64,000 nt of DNA from Alcaligenes faecalis (lineage in GTDB: Bacteria > Pseudomonadota > Gammaproteobacteria > Burkholderiales > Burkholderiaceae_B). This document shows, piece by piece, positions 54,918-63,829 of this stretch. Within the stretch, counting starts at the first letter, position 1, and each line of letters opens with the position of its first letter. The stretch spans positions 2,418,001 through 2,482,000 of the forward strand of contig NZ_CP031012.1 of NCBI RefSeq assembly GCF_009497775.1. Direction: 5' to 3'. The notes under the pieces were generated by a model. The model did not search any database and was not told the DNA's origin. It saw only the letters and a list, made by a program, of their open reading frames with translations. The position numbers were made by a program, and so were the translations under genes.

Positions 54918-54950
54918 GTTCACACTCTTATGCTATATCACACGACACAT

Positions 54951-54969
54951 TCTAATGATAATGAGAATG
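54951..54969 (-). promoter_or_regulatory. Fur-like site upstream of the PadR/siderophore-reductase operon
   Basis: TCTAATGATAATGAGAATG on plus matches the 19-base Fur consensus at 13 positions, including TAATGATAAT. It is about 34 bases before the PadR start. Confidence 0.68.
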
Positions 54970-55014
54970 CCAATCAACTAGAAATTCCAATTAAATTTAT
55001 CCAGCGAAAAACGC

Positions 55015-55044
55015 TTGCTTTCCCAGGGGAACTCACTCTATAAT
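55015..55044 (+). promoter_or_regulatory. Promoter of tRNA-Leu copy 3
   Basis: TTGCTT (55015-55020), an 18-base spacer and TATAAT (55039-55044), 34 bases before the tRNA. Confidence 0.75.
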
Positions 55045-55078
55045 TGAATGCTTGAGACGGGCAGCAGCCTTGATCAAA

Positions 55079-55163
55079 GCCCAGGTGGCGGAATTGGTAG
55101 ACGCGCATGGTTCAGGTCCATGTGCCTTCGGGTGTGGAGGTTCGAGTCCTCTTCTGGGCACCA
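55079..55163 (+). tRNA. tRNA-Leu (anticodon CAG), copy 3
   Basis: An 85-base tRNA identical to copies 1 and 2, with encoded CCA. Its 3' flank (AAAATTCCTC) matches that of copy 2, and its terminator shares GCCGATCATT with copy 1. Confidence 0.97.
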
Positions 55164-55533
55164 AAATTCCTCAAAAAGCCGATCATTGAAAAATGATCGG
55201 CTTTTTGTTTTGTTCGCCGGAAAAATAAAGAGCTTGAACGCCTTGTTTGGGGACGAGAAAATCAGGCATGCAGATCCAACCGGGGTCGTGTTGGTACGGC
55301 CTAGTCCTCTGTATGACCGAACCTCTCTTCCAGAGGCCGGACATTCCGAAAGATCAAACCTCTTTAGGTCTTTAGGGTTAAGGCCAGAAGTACTCGGAAC
55401 ACATCTCTGACTTGCCGAAGCAAAATCCGCCAAAAAAAACAAAAAAAAGCCGAAACAGCATGAACCCTATTTCGGCTTTTTTATCTCTGGCAGTTTTATC
55501 GCAAGCAGCTTGCTTGCCCCGCCCTCCTCATCA
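55164..55533. other. Non-coding stretch after tRNA-Leu copy 3 (370 bp)
   Basis: A terminator for the tRNA (AAAAAGCCGATCATT at 55173-55187, loop GAAA, AATGATCGGCTTTTT to 55206) is followed by 230 bases with no credible gene. CCTCTG...CAGAGG near 55310-55345 may pair. It ends at a bidirectional terminator. Confidence 0.6.
55445..55480. terminator. Bidirectional terminator after lodB
   Basis: AAAAGCCGAAA (55445-55455) pairs with TTTCGGCTTTT (55470-55480). Runs of A on the left and T on the right let it stop transcripts from both sides; the lodB stop is at 55534. Confidence 0.85.
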
Positions 55534-56607
55534 TCACTCCAATGCGCGATGACGACGCTGCCAGAAAGGCTGCGCCGCGTAGCGTTGCTCCATGCCATAC
55601 AGGGCATGTTGCGAATTCAGGTGACGTACCAAACCCAGCAAATAGTCTTTCTCGTAAGCGCGTGCTGGTTCCGGATTACCTTTAGTCAGAGCCACGGCAG
55701 CTTGTGCTGACTGTGATCCGCTCCACAAGGCGGTTGCCAAACCATTGGCAGCCAAGGGGTCCATGGCCGCGCCTGCATCACCGGCACGCAAGATACGGCC
55801 TTCGATGAAGTAAGACACCATGCAACTGGCAGCAGCGCTGACTTTAGGAGTGTGATCCGCCATCTGGCTATCCAGACCCAGACTCTCCATACGCACTCGT
55901 GCTGCATCGGCACAGCCCAGCAATCCAGCCCATACCGAACCATCCCGACTTAGACCCTCTGGCAAAAGGTCCGAGTCCGAGAACAAGGCCACCATCAAGC
56001 GATGGCCGGGCATGGGAGACAAGTACCACCAACCCAGTTCTACGGCTTCCACCAGGGAAGCAGCCAATGGCTCAGCCCCTTCAGGCAAATCAAAAACATG
56101 CCAGGCTGCGACCAATCTATCCAGACGATGGCGCTCGGCAGCCGCACCGGCGGACAAGGCGGCACGACCCGTACAGTCGATCAAGGCAGCAGCTTCCAGG
56201 CTAGTACCGTCTGCCAGCTTGGCAATGACACCTTCAGGTTGATGCTCCAGGCCCAGGACACGTGTCTGGCGAATACTGACTTTCTCTTCTTTTTGCACGC
56301 GCTCGAACAGCGCCTGCTCCAGGCGAGCCTTGTCCAGCAAGTAGCCCTGCCCGTCTTCATCCTGCACGGTGCGCAGCCCTGCACCGCCCCATACCGAGAA
56401 CCGCCCTTGTGAACGCAAGGCCACCGTCTCATCCAGACAGCTTGCCCAGCCCAGACTGGTCAACACCACGGCCCCACGTTCGGACAAGGTCTCGCCAAAC
56501 GAAGGCTGGGGCTCCTGAGGAGCCACCAGCATTACTTCCTGACCTTGCATACTCAGGCGACGCGCCGCCGCTAAACCCGCCACACCGGCGCCAACAACAA
56601 TCATCAT
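55534..56607 (-). CDS. lodB: LodB-like FAD-dependent maturation protein
   Basis: A 357-residue flavoprotein: N-terminal dinucleotide-binding MIVVGAGVAGLAAARRLS, the halogenase-like SFGETLSERGAVVL, and the second FAD motif LRAGDAGAAMDPLAANGLAT. In Marinomonas and relatives LodB is needed to make the cysteine tryptophylquinone cofactor of LodA. The lodA gene is directly upstream (10-base gap), which supports this role. Confidence 0.87.
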   Translation of the reverse strand: MMIVVGAGVAGLAAARRLSMQGQEVMLVAPQEPQPSFGETLSERGAVVLTSLGWASCLDETVALRSQGRFSVWGGAGLRTVQDEDGQGYLLDKARLEQALFERVQKEEKVSIRQTRVLGLEHQPEGVIAKLADGTSLEAAALIDCTGRAALSAGAAAERHRLDRLVAAWHVFDLPEGAEPLAASLVEAVELGWWYLSPMPGHRLMVALFSDSDLLPEGLSRDGSVWAGLLGCADAARVRMESLGLDSQMADHTPKVSAAASCMVSYFIEGRILRAGDAGAAMDPLAANGLATALWSGSQSAQAAVALTKGNPEPARAYEKDYLLGLVRHLNSQHALYGMEQRYAAQPFWQRRHRALE

Positions 56608-56617
56608 GCCTTCATCC

Positions 56618-58597
56618 TCAGGTTCCCGTGTGCTTTTTCAACGGAATAATGTCCATGGAACCGCGTTGCACTTCCACATACAGCTCGGGCGGAACTCCTG
56701 CCAGCCCGACTGGCCCCGGACGTTTTACCACGACTCCCATACGAGTCCAAAGCTCGATCATGCGACGCAGGCCATCGGTGTAACCCGCTTCCACGTGCAA
56801 GCCGATCCCCGCAGCACCCCGCGCCCACGGTACACGGCTGTGGTAGAAGCGCAGACGCTCTTCCAGGCTCAACTTCGGGTCCATCAATTGCTTGTAGAAA
56901 GCCTCAGGCAACACATCGACCGGCAAGAGAGCGGGCCACCAGATAGGCGTGGGGAAACTGTCGGCTGTCTGTACGGCCTGGCAACTGAAGGCGTCCCCTT
57001 GCCACGGCACGCCCATCCAGCGCGTCAAATCCCCCGGTGCCTGCGGGCCGATAGGCGCGCCCTTTTCATCCGGATCGCTGATGTTGGGATTACCTGCAAA
57101 CACATTGACCGGATTCAGTTGATAGCCCATGTCCTGCGCCAGATTCTTGCGTGGCGACAAGGCCAGGCGGAACGGCAAGCGGGTTTTATCCTTGCCCTGG
57201 AACAGTTCAGGATGACGAATCGGCCAGGTAATTTCCACGCCGGGATGGAAGGCTCCGCCCGAGCAGGCATCCAGAGCGGCACGGGTCAAGGCTTCAGGTT
57301 GCAGCTCCAGCGGGATTTTATCCAGCGAGGTATAGGCATCCATCTTTGCGTCGTGGAAATCGTTGTCGAACTTGCCTTGTGCCCACAGACTCAGAATGTT
57401 GTATTGCGTCTTGGTCAGTGTCAGCCAGGAATGAGGGCTGTCGGGATAGTTCACACCATCGCCCAACATCAAGGGCAAGGCATTGGCGCGGATATCTTCA
57501 CCACCGGGCCGCCGGAAAGCCTCAAACACACGCTGTCGTTGCGCGCGAGCCTGCTCGCCCGGCTCGGCCAAGGCCGCCAAGGTGTCCGGGTCCGACAAGT
57601 CGCCCACTTTCTGCCAGGCCGTGCCCAGGAAGGTGGCGCTGGCGACCCATTGCATCTGACCACTGCGACGCAAGATAGGCAGCACATCGCGCCGAAAAGA
57701 AACCTTGTCGCCGGGTTCGGATAGTTGGCCCAGGGAAATCATGGCTTCACGCGCCGCATCGTAGAGCGTGACAATGGGCTCCATTTGCGGGGCAAACTTG
57801 GGGCCGCAAGATACGACCCAGGCCGGTTCGCACTCCAGGGTTTTGCCATCGATCTGCACCGTGGCTTTCACCCAGCCGTCGCACCAGTCGTCATGCCAGC
57901 CGTCGTTATTGGTAAAGTCCCGCACCGGGTTTTGTTCAATCGCTGTGCGCGATACACCGTCAGCGGGGAACACCAGCAAACGCCCTGCTTCATCTGTACG
58001 CAAATGTCCCAAAGGCACATCCAGGCTTTGCCAGAAACGGCCTTGCATGCGGTAGGTCGTATCAGCTCCATCGGCATTAATGGACTTGCCTTCAATAGTG
58101 ACCGGACCAGGATCAATCACCAGCATGTCACGGCGCTGCTCACCAGCAATAAAGGGATTGCGTTGGGCACCGGGGACTCCGGGGGCGGCATCACCCCGAT
58201 CCATGGCATTCACGAAACCGTACCAGGCAGCTTTGGTATTGGCGACGTGCACCGTCCACTTGGGATTGGAACTGGCACCCAGCTCGCTCACGACCCGACC
58301 TTGCTCATCGTATCCATATAAACGAAAGCGTTGCGCCTGCTTCTTGATGCGCCCCTGGGCATCTTTGAAACCATGTTCAGGCTCGTCCATCAGGCCAGGA
58401 ACCTCAGGGGCAGGAAACCATTCACTGGAATTGCCAACCCGTGCAAAACCAATGGCCGGAAAAATGGCCACCCGGACAATTTTGGACCCTTTGGGCGCCA
58501 GCTCCTGAGCCTGCAAAGGCGAGATGGCAGATTTAAACCAGATCGGTGAGCTCAGGCTGGCCGCAGCGGCGCTGAACAAGAAATCGCGACGTTTCAT
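56618..58597 (-). CDS. lodA: LodA-like cysteine tryptophylquinone amino-acid oxidase
   Basis: A 659-residue protein of the LodA/GoxA family. The N-terminus KRRDFLFSAAAASL is Tat-like. PAIGFARVGNSSEWF near residue 50 is the family opening. The cofactor Cys is Cys539 in GDAFSC, with Asp535 four residues before as in LodA; a Trp in TPIWWPALLP (553 or 554) would complete the quinone. Members oxidise the amino group of lysine or glycine and release hydrogen peroxide. The substrate here is unknown. LodB follows. Confidence 0.88.
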   Translation of the reverse strand: MKRRDFLFSAAAASLSSPIWFKSAISPLQAQELAPKGSKIVRVAIFPAIGFARVGNSSEWFPAPEVPGLMDEPEHGFKDAQGRIKKQAQRFRLYGYDEQGRVVSELGASSNPKWTVHVANTKAAWYGFVNAMDRGDAAPGVPGAQRNPFIAGEQRRDMLVIDPGPVTIEGKSINADGADTTYRMQGRFWQSLDVPLGHLRTDEAGRLLVFPADGVSRTAIEQNPVRDFTNNDGWHDDWCDGWVKATVQIDGKTLECEPAWVVSCGPKFAPQMEPIVTLYDAAREAMISLGQLSEPGDKVSFRRDVLPILRRSGQMQWVASATFLGTAWQKVGDLSDPDTLAALAEPGEQARAQRQRVFEAFRRPGGEDIRANALPLMLGDGVNYPDSPHSWLTLTKTQYNILSLWAQGKFDNDFHDAKMDAYTSLDKIPLELQPEALTRAALDACSGGAFHPGVEITWPIRHPELFQGKDKTRLPFRLALSPRKNLAQDMGYQLNPVNVFAGNPNISDPDEKGAPIGPQAPGDLTRWMGVPWQGDAFSCQAVQTADSFPTPIWWPALLPVDVLPEAFYKQLMDPKLSLEERLRFYHSRVPWARGAAGIGLHVEAGYTDGLRRMIELWTRMGVVVKRPGPVGLAGVPPELYVEVQRGSMDIIPLKKHTGT

Positions 58598-58796
58598 AAT
58601 GGTCCCCTTTGATCATCGCTATAGAGTCGACGTATCGGTGCGCGTAAACGTGATGGCAAGAAACAGAATCAAGAAGGGCCGGAGGCGTCTGGACAGACTG
58701 TTCCTGAACCGGCTGCTCTGCTTCCCGCCACTATGACAGCAGAGGAAAAGTCGCAGTAATTTTTCTTTATAATTGTTGAAAATCTGAGACATATTT

Positions 58797-59477
58797 TTAC
58801 AAAATGCGAGGCAGGGAAAACAGCATGACCCAGCCTCCCAGGACCAGATAAGGGCCAAAGTGAATGGCCTGCCCAGCTTCCAGACGCCCACCAAGCCGCA
58901 GAATCAGAGCGGCCAGCAAGCCCAATACCGAGGCTGCCAAAAGAATCCCCGGCAAGGCAGGCGCTCCCAGCCAGGCGCCTAAAGCAGCCAGTAATTTGAA
59001 ATCTCCATAGCCCATGCCTGCACGCCCGGTCAGCAACAGGAACACATGATTCAACAGCCACAGCAGGCCGTAACCCAGTGCCGCGCCAATCACGGCCAAA
59101 GGCAAGCTGCTAAAGGTGTGATCCAGGTTGACCAGCAAACCCAGCCACAGCAATGGCAAAGTAAGACGATCCGGCAGATAGCCGGTTTCTGCATCAATCC
59201 AGGCCAGCAGAGCCGTACCGGCGATGAACACGCAAGCTGCCACCGCCGCAGGCGTCAGCTGCCAGCGCCAACCGGCCCAGAGCATCAGAGCCAGGGCCAG
59301 CCCCTGACAGACCCAGCCCCATTGACGATGGGCACGGGGTGAACGCCCGTCCAGCTCAGGCTCGAGCTCTATGGGCAGGTTCCAGGACAAGTGTCGGGCT
59401 GGCCAGAAAAAACAGGCTGCCAAGACCAGAGCAATTCCCATTCCCGCCCAGGCATTGCCCCACAACGTCCACATCAT
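58797..59477 (-). CDS. Prepilin-peptidase-like membrane protease (A24 family)
   Basis: A 226-residue membrane protein with seven or eight helices. The two catalytic Asp regions are WIDAETGYLPDRLTLPLLWL and GRAGMGYGDFKLLAALGAWL, the second being the GYGD-type motif of type IV prepilin peptidases. The cysteine-rich N-methylation domain of PilD is reduced to a short Cys-free loop. There are no pilin genes nearby. It may cleave pseudopilins, with methylation uncertain. Confidence 0.82.
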   Translation of the reverse strand: MMWTLWGNAWAGMGIALVLAACFFWPARHLSWNLPIELEPELDGRSPRAHRQWGWVCQGLALALMLWAGWRWQLTPAAVAACVFIAGTALLAWIDAETGYLPDRLTLPLLWLGLLVNLDHTFSSLPLAVIGAALGYGLLWLLNHVFLLLTGRAGMGYGDFKLLAALGAWLGAPALPGILLAASVLGLLAALILRLGGRLEAGQAIHFGPYLVLGGWVMLFSLPRIL

Positions 59478-59700
59478 ATTGATCCTTCACCGGGTTAATA
59501 AACGCGCGCCCCACAGGCCACACTGCCCAAATCCTAGCAGAGCCGTGCGTGCTTTTGATGACGTAAGCATTTTTTGCTCCAGGAGGAGAAAGTCGGACGG
59601 TGGCATTTTTTTGTTACCCGAATGACAGACAGAGCCCCACAAGGCTAGGCATAATGCGCTTCACCCCTTTGTTTCGCTTACGGATGAATAAGGAAGCGCT

Positions 59701-61728
59701 ATGAACCACTTTGTGCCCCACGCTGCGCGTACTCCTCGCCTGCGCTCTTTGACCGGCGCCCTGCTCCTGGTCTGGATGGGCTCGGCAGCCAGCACCGTCT
59801 GGGCCCAGCAGATCGAGTCCATTACCTTATCCAGTGCCGGTATGGCCGAGATCGAGCGACAAATCCCCATTTCCGACACAGGCACCGCCCAGTTGCGTGT
59901 GCCTCTGACCCAGGTCGATGACATTCTGAAAACCCTGATGGCCGTCGATGGCAAGAACCGCATCGACTCCCTGACCCTGTCGGGTCTGGCCCCGCTGAAG
60001 GAAAGCTTTGACAGCCTGCCCTTCTCGGCCAAAGACCTGCGCTCGCCCGCCACCCTGGCACAAGCCCTGCGCGGTCAGCAAGTCAGTGCCAGCTCGCAAG
60101 GTCGTCTGGTGCGTGGTGCCGTCCTGGGGGTGCAAGCGACTGCGGCCACCAACGAGCGTCCCGCCCAGGCCATCTTGAGCGTGCTGACAGAGCAAGGCCA
60201 GATCCAGACGCTGGAACTGGGCCCGGATACCAGCCTGGAAGTGCTGGACAAGACTTTGCAGCAGCAATTGCAGCAGGCCACCGAAGTGCTGGCGGGTCAG
60301 AGCAATCAGCAATCGCGTGATATTCAGCTGGTCCTGAACAAGACCGACGCCAAGACAGCCCGCCTGTCGTACCTGATTCCTGCGCCGGTCTGGAAAAGCT
60401 CCTATCGCCTGATGATGCAGGACGGCAAAGCCCGCCTGCAAGCCTGGGCTATTTTTGAGAACACCAGCGGTGAAGACTGGAAAGATGTGAAAGTCACACT
60501 CAGTTCGGGTTCGCCCGTGATGCTGCGCCAGCGTCTGCTGGAGCGTTACTGGAACGAGCGCCCGGAACTGCCGGTTGCGGTGGGTAGCTCGATTGCCCCG
60601 CAAGCCGACACCCAAGCCACCTTGAGCGCCAATCAGGCCCGCAAGGCAACTGGCGAAGCCATGCGTGCGCGTATGGCCCCCGTCGCCCCCGCTCCCATGA
60701 TGGAAGCGTCCTATATGGCAGACAGCGCCGTGTCCAAACAATGGGCGTCTGGCGGTGCCGGTGCCAGCACCCAGGCACAGGAAGGCCAGACCCAAGTGCG
60801 CTTCAGCCTGCCGCAAACGCTGAGCGTGCCTACTGGCCAAACAGTCTCGGTGCCCTTTATCGACACATCCTTGCAAGCAGAAGCCCTGTCGGTTTACCGC
60901 AGTGGCCAAGCTGGCAACCACCCCACCGCCGCTATCTGGGTGAACAACGAACAGGCCAACAGCCTGCCGCCCGGCATCATCACCGTCTTTAATCAGGCGG
61001 ATGGTCATGTCGGTGATGCCGAGCTGGCCGGTTTGCCTGCTGGCGAGCAGCGCTTGATCTACTTTGCCCAGGACAGCAAAGTACAGATCCGCGAAGAGCA
61101 GACGGATGAATACCGCCTGAGCAAAACCCGTGTGACCGACGGCGTGGCCCGTTCGGAATGGACGCGCTTCCAGAACTTCCGTTACGAGATCAAGGCTCCG
61201 GCCGATGAAGATCGTACCGTGCTGATCCAACTGCCCCGTCAGGACGGCTGGACCTTCAAGTCCGACGCGCACGATAGCGATACCGCCCAGGAACACCGCC
61301 TGAAAGTGAAGGTTGCCAAAGGCAAGACAGTCACTGTCACCGCCCAGCTGAGCCTGCAAGATCAGGTGGAACTGCGTCTGGAAGAAATCGACGAGAACAT
61401 GCTGCTGCAATGGCGTGGGAACGGCGAGGACAGCGCGCAACAAGCCAAGATGGACAAGCTGATTGAGCTGCGTCGCCAGCTGAGCCAGGCCCAGCAAGCG
61501 CAAAATCAGGCCGTCGAGAGCCTGAACGACACCGTGGCCGAACAGGAACGCATCCGCGCCAACCTGGCTGCCGTCAGCGCACAAAGCACCCTGGGTCAGC
61601 GCTTTAGCGAGCAACTGGCTCAGCAGGAAGACCAGATTGCCAGCCAGCGCAAAGCCGTTCAGGAACAGCGCGACGCCGTGCAAAAAGCCCGTCAGGCTTT
61701 TGAAAAGGGTCTGGCCGAACTGGCTTGA
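59701..61728 (+). CDS. DUF4139 domain protein, secreted
   Basis: A 675-residue protein with a signal peptide (residues 1-37, ending STVWAQ). The middle holds DUF4139-like sequence (LSYLIPAPVWKSSYRLMMQD and ENTSGEDWKDVKVTLSSGSP). The C-terminal 100 residues are a strong coiled coil (RRQLSQAQQAQNQAVESLND). The function is unknown; eukaryotic and bacterial relatives are also undefined. It has no operon partner. A region of low-complexity Ala/Met/Pro lies near residues 310-350. Confidence 0.85.
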   Translation: MNHFVPHAARTPRLRSLTGALLLVWMGSAASTVWAQQIESITLSSAGMAEIERQIPISDTGTAQLRVPLTQVDDILKTLMAVDGKNRIDSLTLSGLAPLKESFDSLPFSAKDLRSPATLAQALRGQQVSASSQGRLVRGAVLGVQATAATNERPAQAILSVLTEQGQIQTLELGPDTSLEVLDKTLQQQLQQATEVLAGQSNQQSRDIQLVLNKTDAKTARLSYLIPAPVWKSSYRLMMQDGKARLQAWAIFENTSGEDWKDVKVTLSSGSPVMLRQRLLERYWNERPELPVAVGSSIAPQADTQATLSANQARKATGEAMRARMAPVAPAPMMEASYMADSAVSKQWASGGAGASTQAQEGQTQVRFSLPQTLSVPTGQTVSVPFIDTSLQAEALSVYRSGQAGNHPTAAIWVNNEQANSLPPGIITVFNQADGHVGDAELAGLPAGEQRLIYFAQDSKVQIREEQTDEYRLSKTRVTDGVARSEWTRFQNFRYEIKAPADEDRTVLIQLPRQDGWTFKSDAHDSDTAQEHRLKVKVAKGKTVTVTAQLSLQDQVELRLEEIDENMLLQWRGNGEDSAQQAKMDKLIELRRQLSQAQQAQNQAVESLNDTVAEQERIRANLAAVSAQSTLGQRFSEQLAQQEDQIASQRKAVQEQRDAVQKARQAFEKGLAELA

Positions 61729-61737
61729 TCCCGGTCC

Positions 61738-62613
61738 TTATGCCGGTGCAGGCAACTCGGCCTGCACCTGCTCCAGAAACGCGCGTATGGCATGGCCCTG
61801 CGCGCGTTCTTTCAGGCAGTACACAAACTCGCTCAAATGCGCCGAGACATCACTCAGCGGCAAGCTGATAATGTCCGGATGCGCAGGCACCTCGCGCAAG
61901 GGCAGCAGACTGGCCCCCATGCCGCACACCACCCCCCACCCTATCGCCTCCCGGCTACCGATTTCCAGAAGCTGCGTCGGCTCCTGCCCCGCCTGCCGGA
62001 ACACCTGATGGCACAACTCCCGTGTCATGGACCCCGGTTCACGCATCAGAATGGGATGACGACACAGATCCACAATGCGCACACGCTGCCGATTCGCCAA
62101 AGGATGGTCCACTCGCAGCACGGCGACCAGGGGATCGGACGCCAGCAGCAGGCGCACCAAACGCGGATCATCCACCAGCGCCGAGGATGCAATCACATCC
62201 AGCTGATAATCATGCAAGGCACCCAAGACGCGTTGCGAGTTATCAATGCTCAAGCGCATCTTCACGCCGGGGTAGGCCTGATGGAAATTCCGTAATACAG
62301 CCATGATGTAATACGGCCCGGTCGCACCCACCCGCAACATGCCGCTTTTCAGATCGCGCAGATCGCGCAAACTGAAATCGATCTGCGCGGCCTGCTGCAT
62401 CAACTGCTCGACCTGGGGCAGGAGCCGTTCCCCTTGCTGGCTCAAGTACACCCCCTTGCCCTGCCTATAGAACAGCTCCACGCCATAGCGGGTTTCCAGT
62501 TGTCGCAGATGCGAAGTCACGGTGGGCTGGCTGATCCCCAATTGCTGGGCAGCCTTGGTAATAGAGCCACAATGGGCCGTGGCGTGAAAGGACTTCAGTT
62601 CCAGAGCCAGCAT
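61738..62613 (-). CDS. LysR-family regulator next to the phosphonate-type transporter
   Basis: A 291-residue regulator: HTH (SFHATAHCGSITKAAQQLGI, SQPTVTSHLRQLETR) and an effector domain. The start at MLALELKSF is preferred to the in-frame Met 9 codons earlier. It is divergent from the ABC genes (139-base gap) and likely controls them. Its style resembles regulators next to 2-aminoethylphosphonate systems. Confidence 0.85.
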   Translation of the reverse strand: MLALELKSFHATAHCGSITKAAQQLGISQPTVTSHLRQLETRYGVELFYRQGKGVYLSQQGERLLPQVEQLMQQAAQIDFSLRDLRDLKSGMLRVGATGPYYIMAVLRNFHQAYPGVKMRLSIDNSQRVLGALHDYQLDVIASSALVDDPRLVRLLLASDPLVAVLRVDHPLANRQRVRIVDLCRHPILMREPGSMTRELCHQVFRQAGQEPTQLLEIGSREAIGWGVVCGMGASLLPLREVPAHPDIISLPLSDVSAHLSEFVYCLKERAQGHAIRAFLEQVQAELPAPA

Positions 62614-62752
62614 GCTGCCGCTCTCCTTGCTAAGACTCAAAGCCCAAATTATCCGATTCTCGTATTACAGAAATTAGTTGTACTGTCATAGGGCCGCCAT
62701 ATACGCCTCCCATACTGACGTTCATGACATTCATGACAAGTCGGAACCCAGG

Positions 62753-63829
62753 ATGAGCGCCAAGCCAGCATTTTTAACCATACAAGGACTGCACAAGCAG
62801 TTCGGCTCCTTTACTGCCCTGGACCAGGTCAGCCTGGATATACAAGCCGGTGAACTGGTGTGTTTGCTGGGCCCCTCGGGCTGCGGCAAAACCACCTTGC
62901 TGCGATGCATTGCCGGGCTGCAACAAGCCGATCAAGGCATCATCGTGATGGCAGGCCGGGACATTACCCACCTGCCTCCTCAACAGCGCGACTACGGCAT
63001 TCTGTTTCAGTCCTACGCCCTGTTTCCCAACCTGACCGTGGCCCAGAACATTGCCTACGGTCTGTCACCCCGCAAGAACCTGGCCACCCAAGTGCGTCAG
63101 CGCGTCTCGGAGATGCTGGATCTGGTCGGCCTGTCCGGTTCGGAAAACAAATACCCGGCGCAACTGTCGGGCGGTCAGCAGCAACGTGTGGCCTTGGCCC
63201 GCGCGCTGGCTCCCTCGCCCTCCCTGCTCTTGCTGGACGAACCCATGTCGGCCCTGGATGCCCAGGTGCGCGAGCGCCTGCGTATCGAGCTGCGTGCCCT
63301 GCAAAAACAACTATCCATCACCACCCTGATGGTGACGCACGACCAGGAAGAAGCCATGGTCATGGCGGACCGTATCGCCGTGATGGAAAAGGGCCGTTTG
63401 GTCCAGTTTGATCGTCCCCAGGCTTTGTACCGTGCCCCCTCCGATCCTTTTGTGGCAGGTTTTATCGGTGAAGCCAACTGGCTGCCCTTTACGCCCCTGC
63501 ACGATTGTTCGGTTCTGGTCGAGCGCGTTCGTCTGGATCTGGGCCAGGAGGCCCCTACCGCTGCCGGACGTCTTTTCATTCGTCCTGAGAACATTCGAGT
63601 ACTGGATAACAGCAGCCCGGCCACCACGACCAATACTTTCCTGGCCGACATCGTGGACGGTGTGTTCTTGGGCCGTCACTACAAGCTGATTCTGCGCCCC
63701 GAAGGCATGGATGGGCTGACTGTCCAGGCCATCGTCAACCCCGAACAAGGCGACCGCTTGCTTGACCCTTTGGCCGCACGTCGCTGCCGCATTCAGCTTC
63801 CCAGCGAGGCGCTGCATGCCCACCACTGA
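62753..63829 (+). CDS. ABC transporter ATP-binding protein, 2-aminoethylphosphonate type
   Basis: A 358-residue ATPase: Walker [18 protein letters not shown] loop in YGILFQSYALFPNL, signature LSGGQQQRVALARAL, Walker B SLLLLDEPMSALD, switch His in [10 protein letters not shown], and a C-terminal TOBE-like domain. It is similar to PhnT and also to Fe3+/putrescine ATPases, so the substrate is inferred from the LysR neighbour only. It precedes a permease gene with a 14-base overlap. Confidence 0.8.
   Translation: MSAKPAFLTIQGLHKQFGSFTALDQVSLDIQAGELVCLLGPSGCGKTTLLRCIAGLQQADQGIIVMAGRDITHLPPQQRDYGILFQSYALFPNLTVAQNIAYGLSPRKNLATQVRQRVSEMLDLVGLSGSENKYPAQLSGGQQQRVALARALAPSPSLLLLDEPMSALDAQVRERLRIELRALQKQLSITTLMVTHDQEEAMVMADRIAVMEKGRLVQFDRPQALYRAPSDPFVAGFIGEANWLPFTPLHDCSVLVERVRLDLGQEAPTAAGRLFIRPENIRVLDNSSPATTTNTFLADIVDGVFLGRHYKLILRPEGMDGLTVQAIVNPEQGDRLLDPLAARRCRIQLPSEALHAHH

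Noticed and set aside
47998..55163. Integrated mobile element between the tRNA-Leu copies
   Set aside because: No integrase, transposase or att-like partial tRNA was seen; the tRNA copies are complete and the genes between look chromosomal.
59827..61683. 618-codon minus-strand open frame antisense to the DUF4139 gene
   Set aside because: It is a shadow of a gene with signal peptide, domain and coiled coil on plus; the translated product has no recognisable motif.
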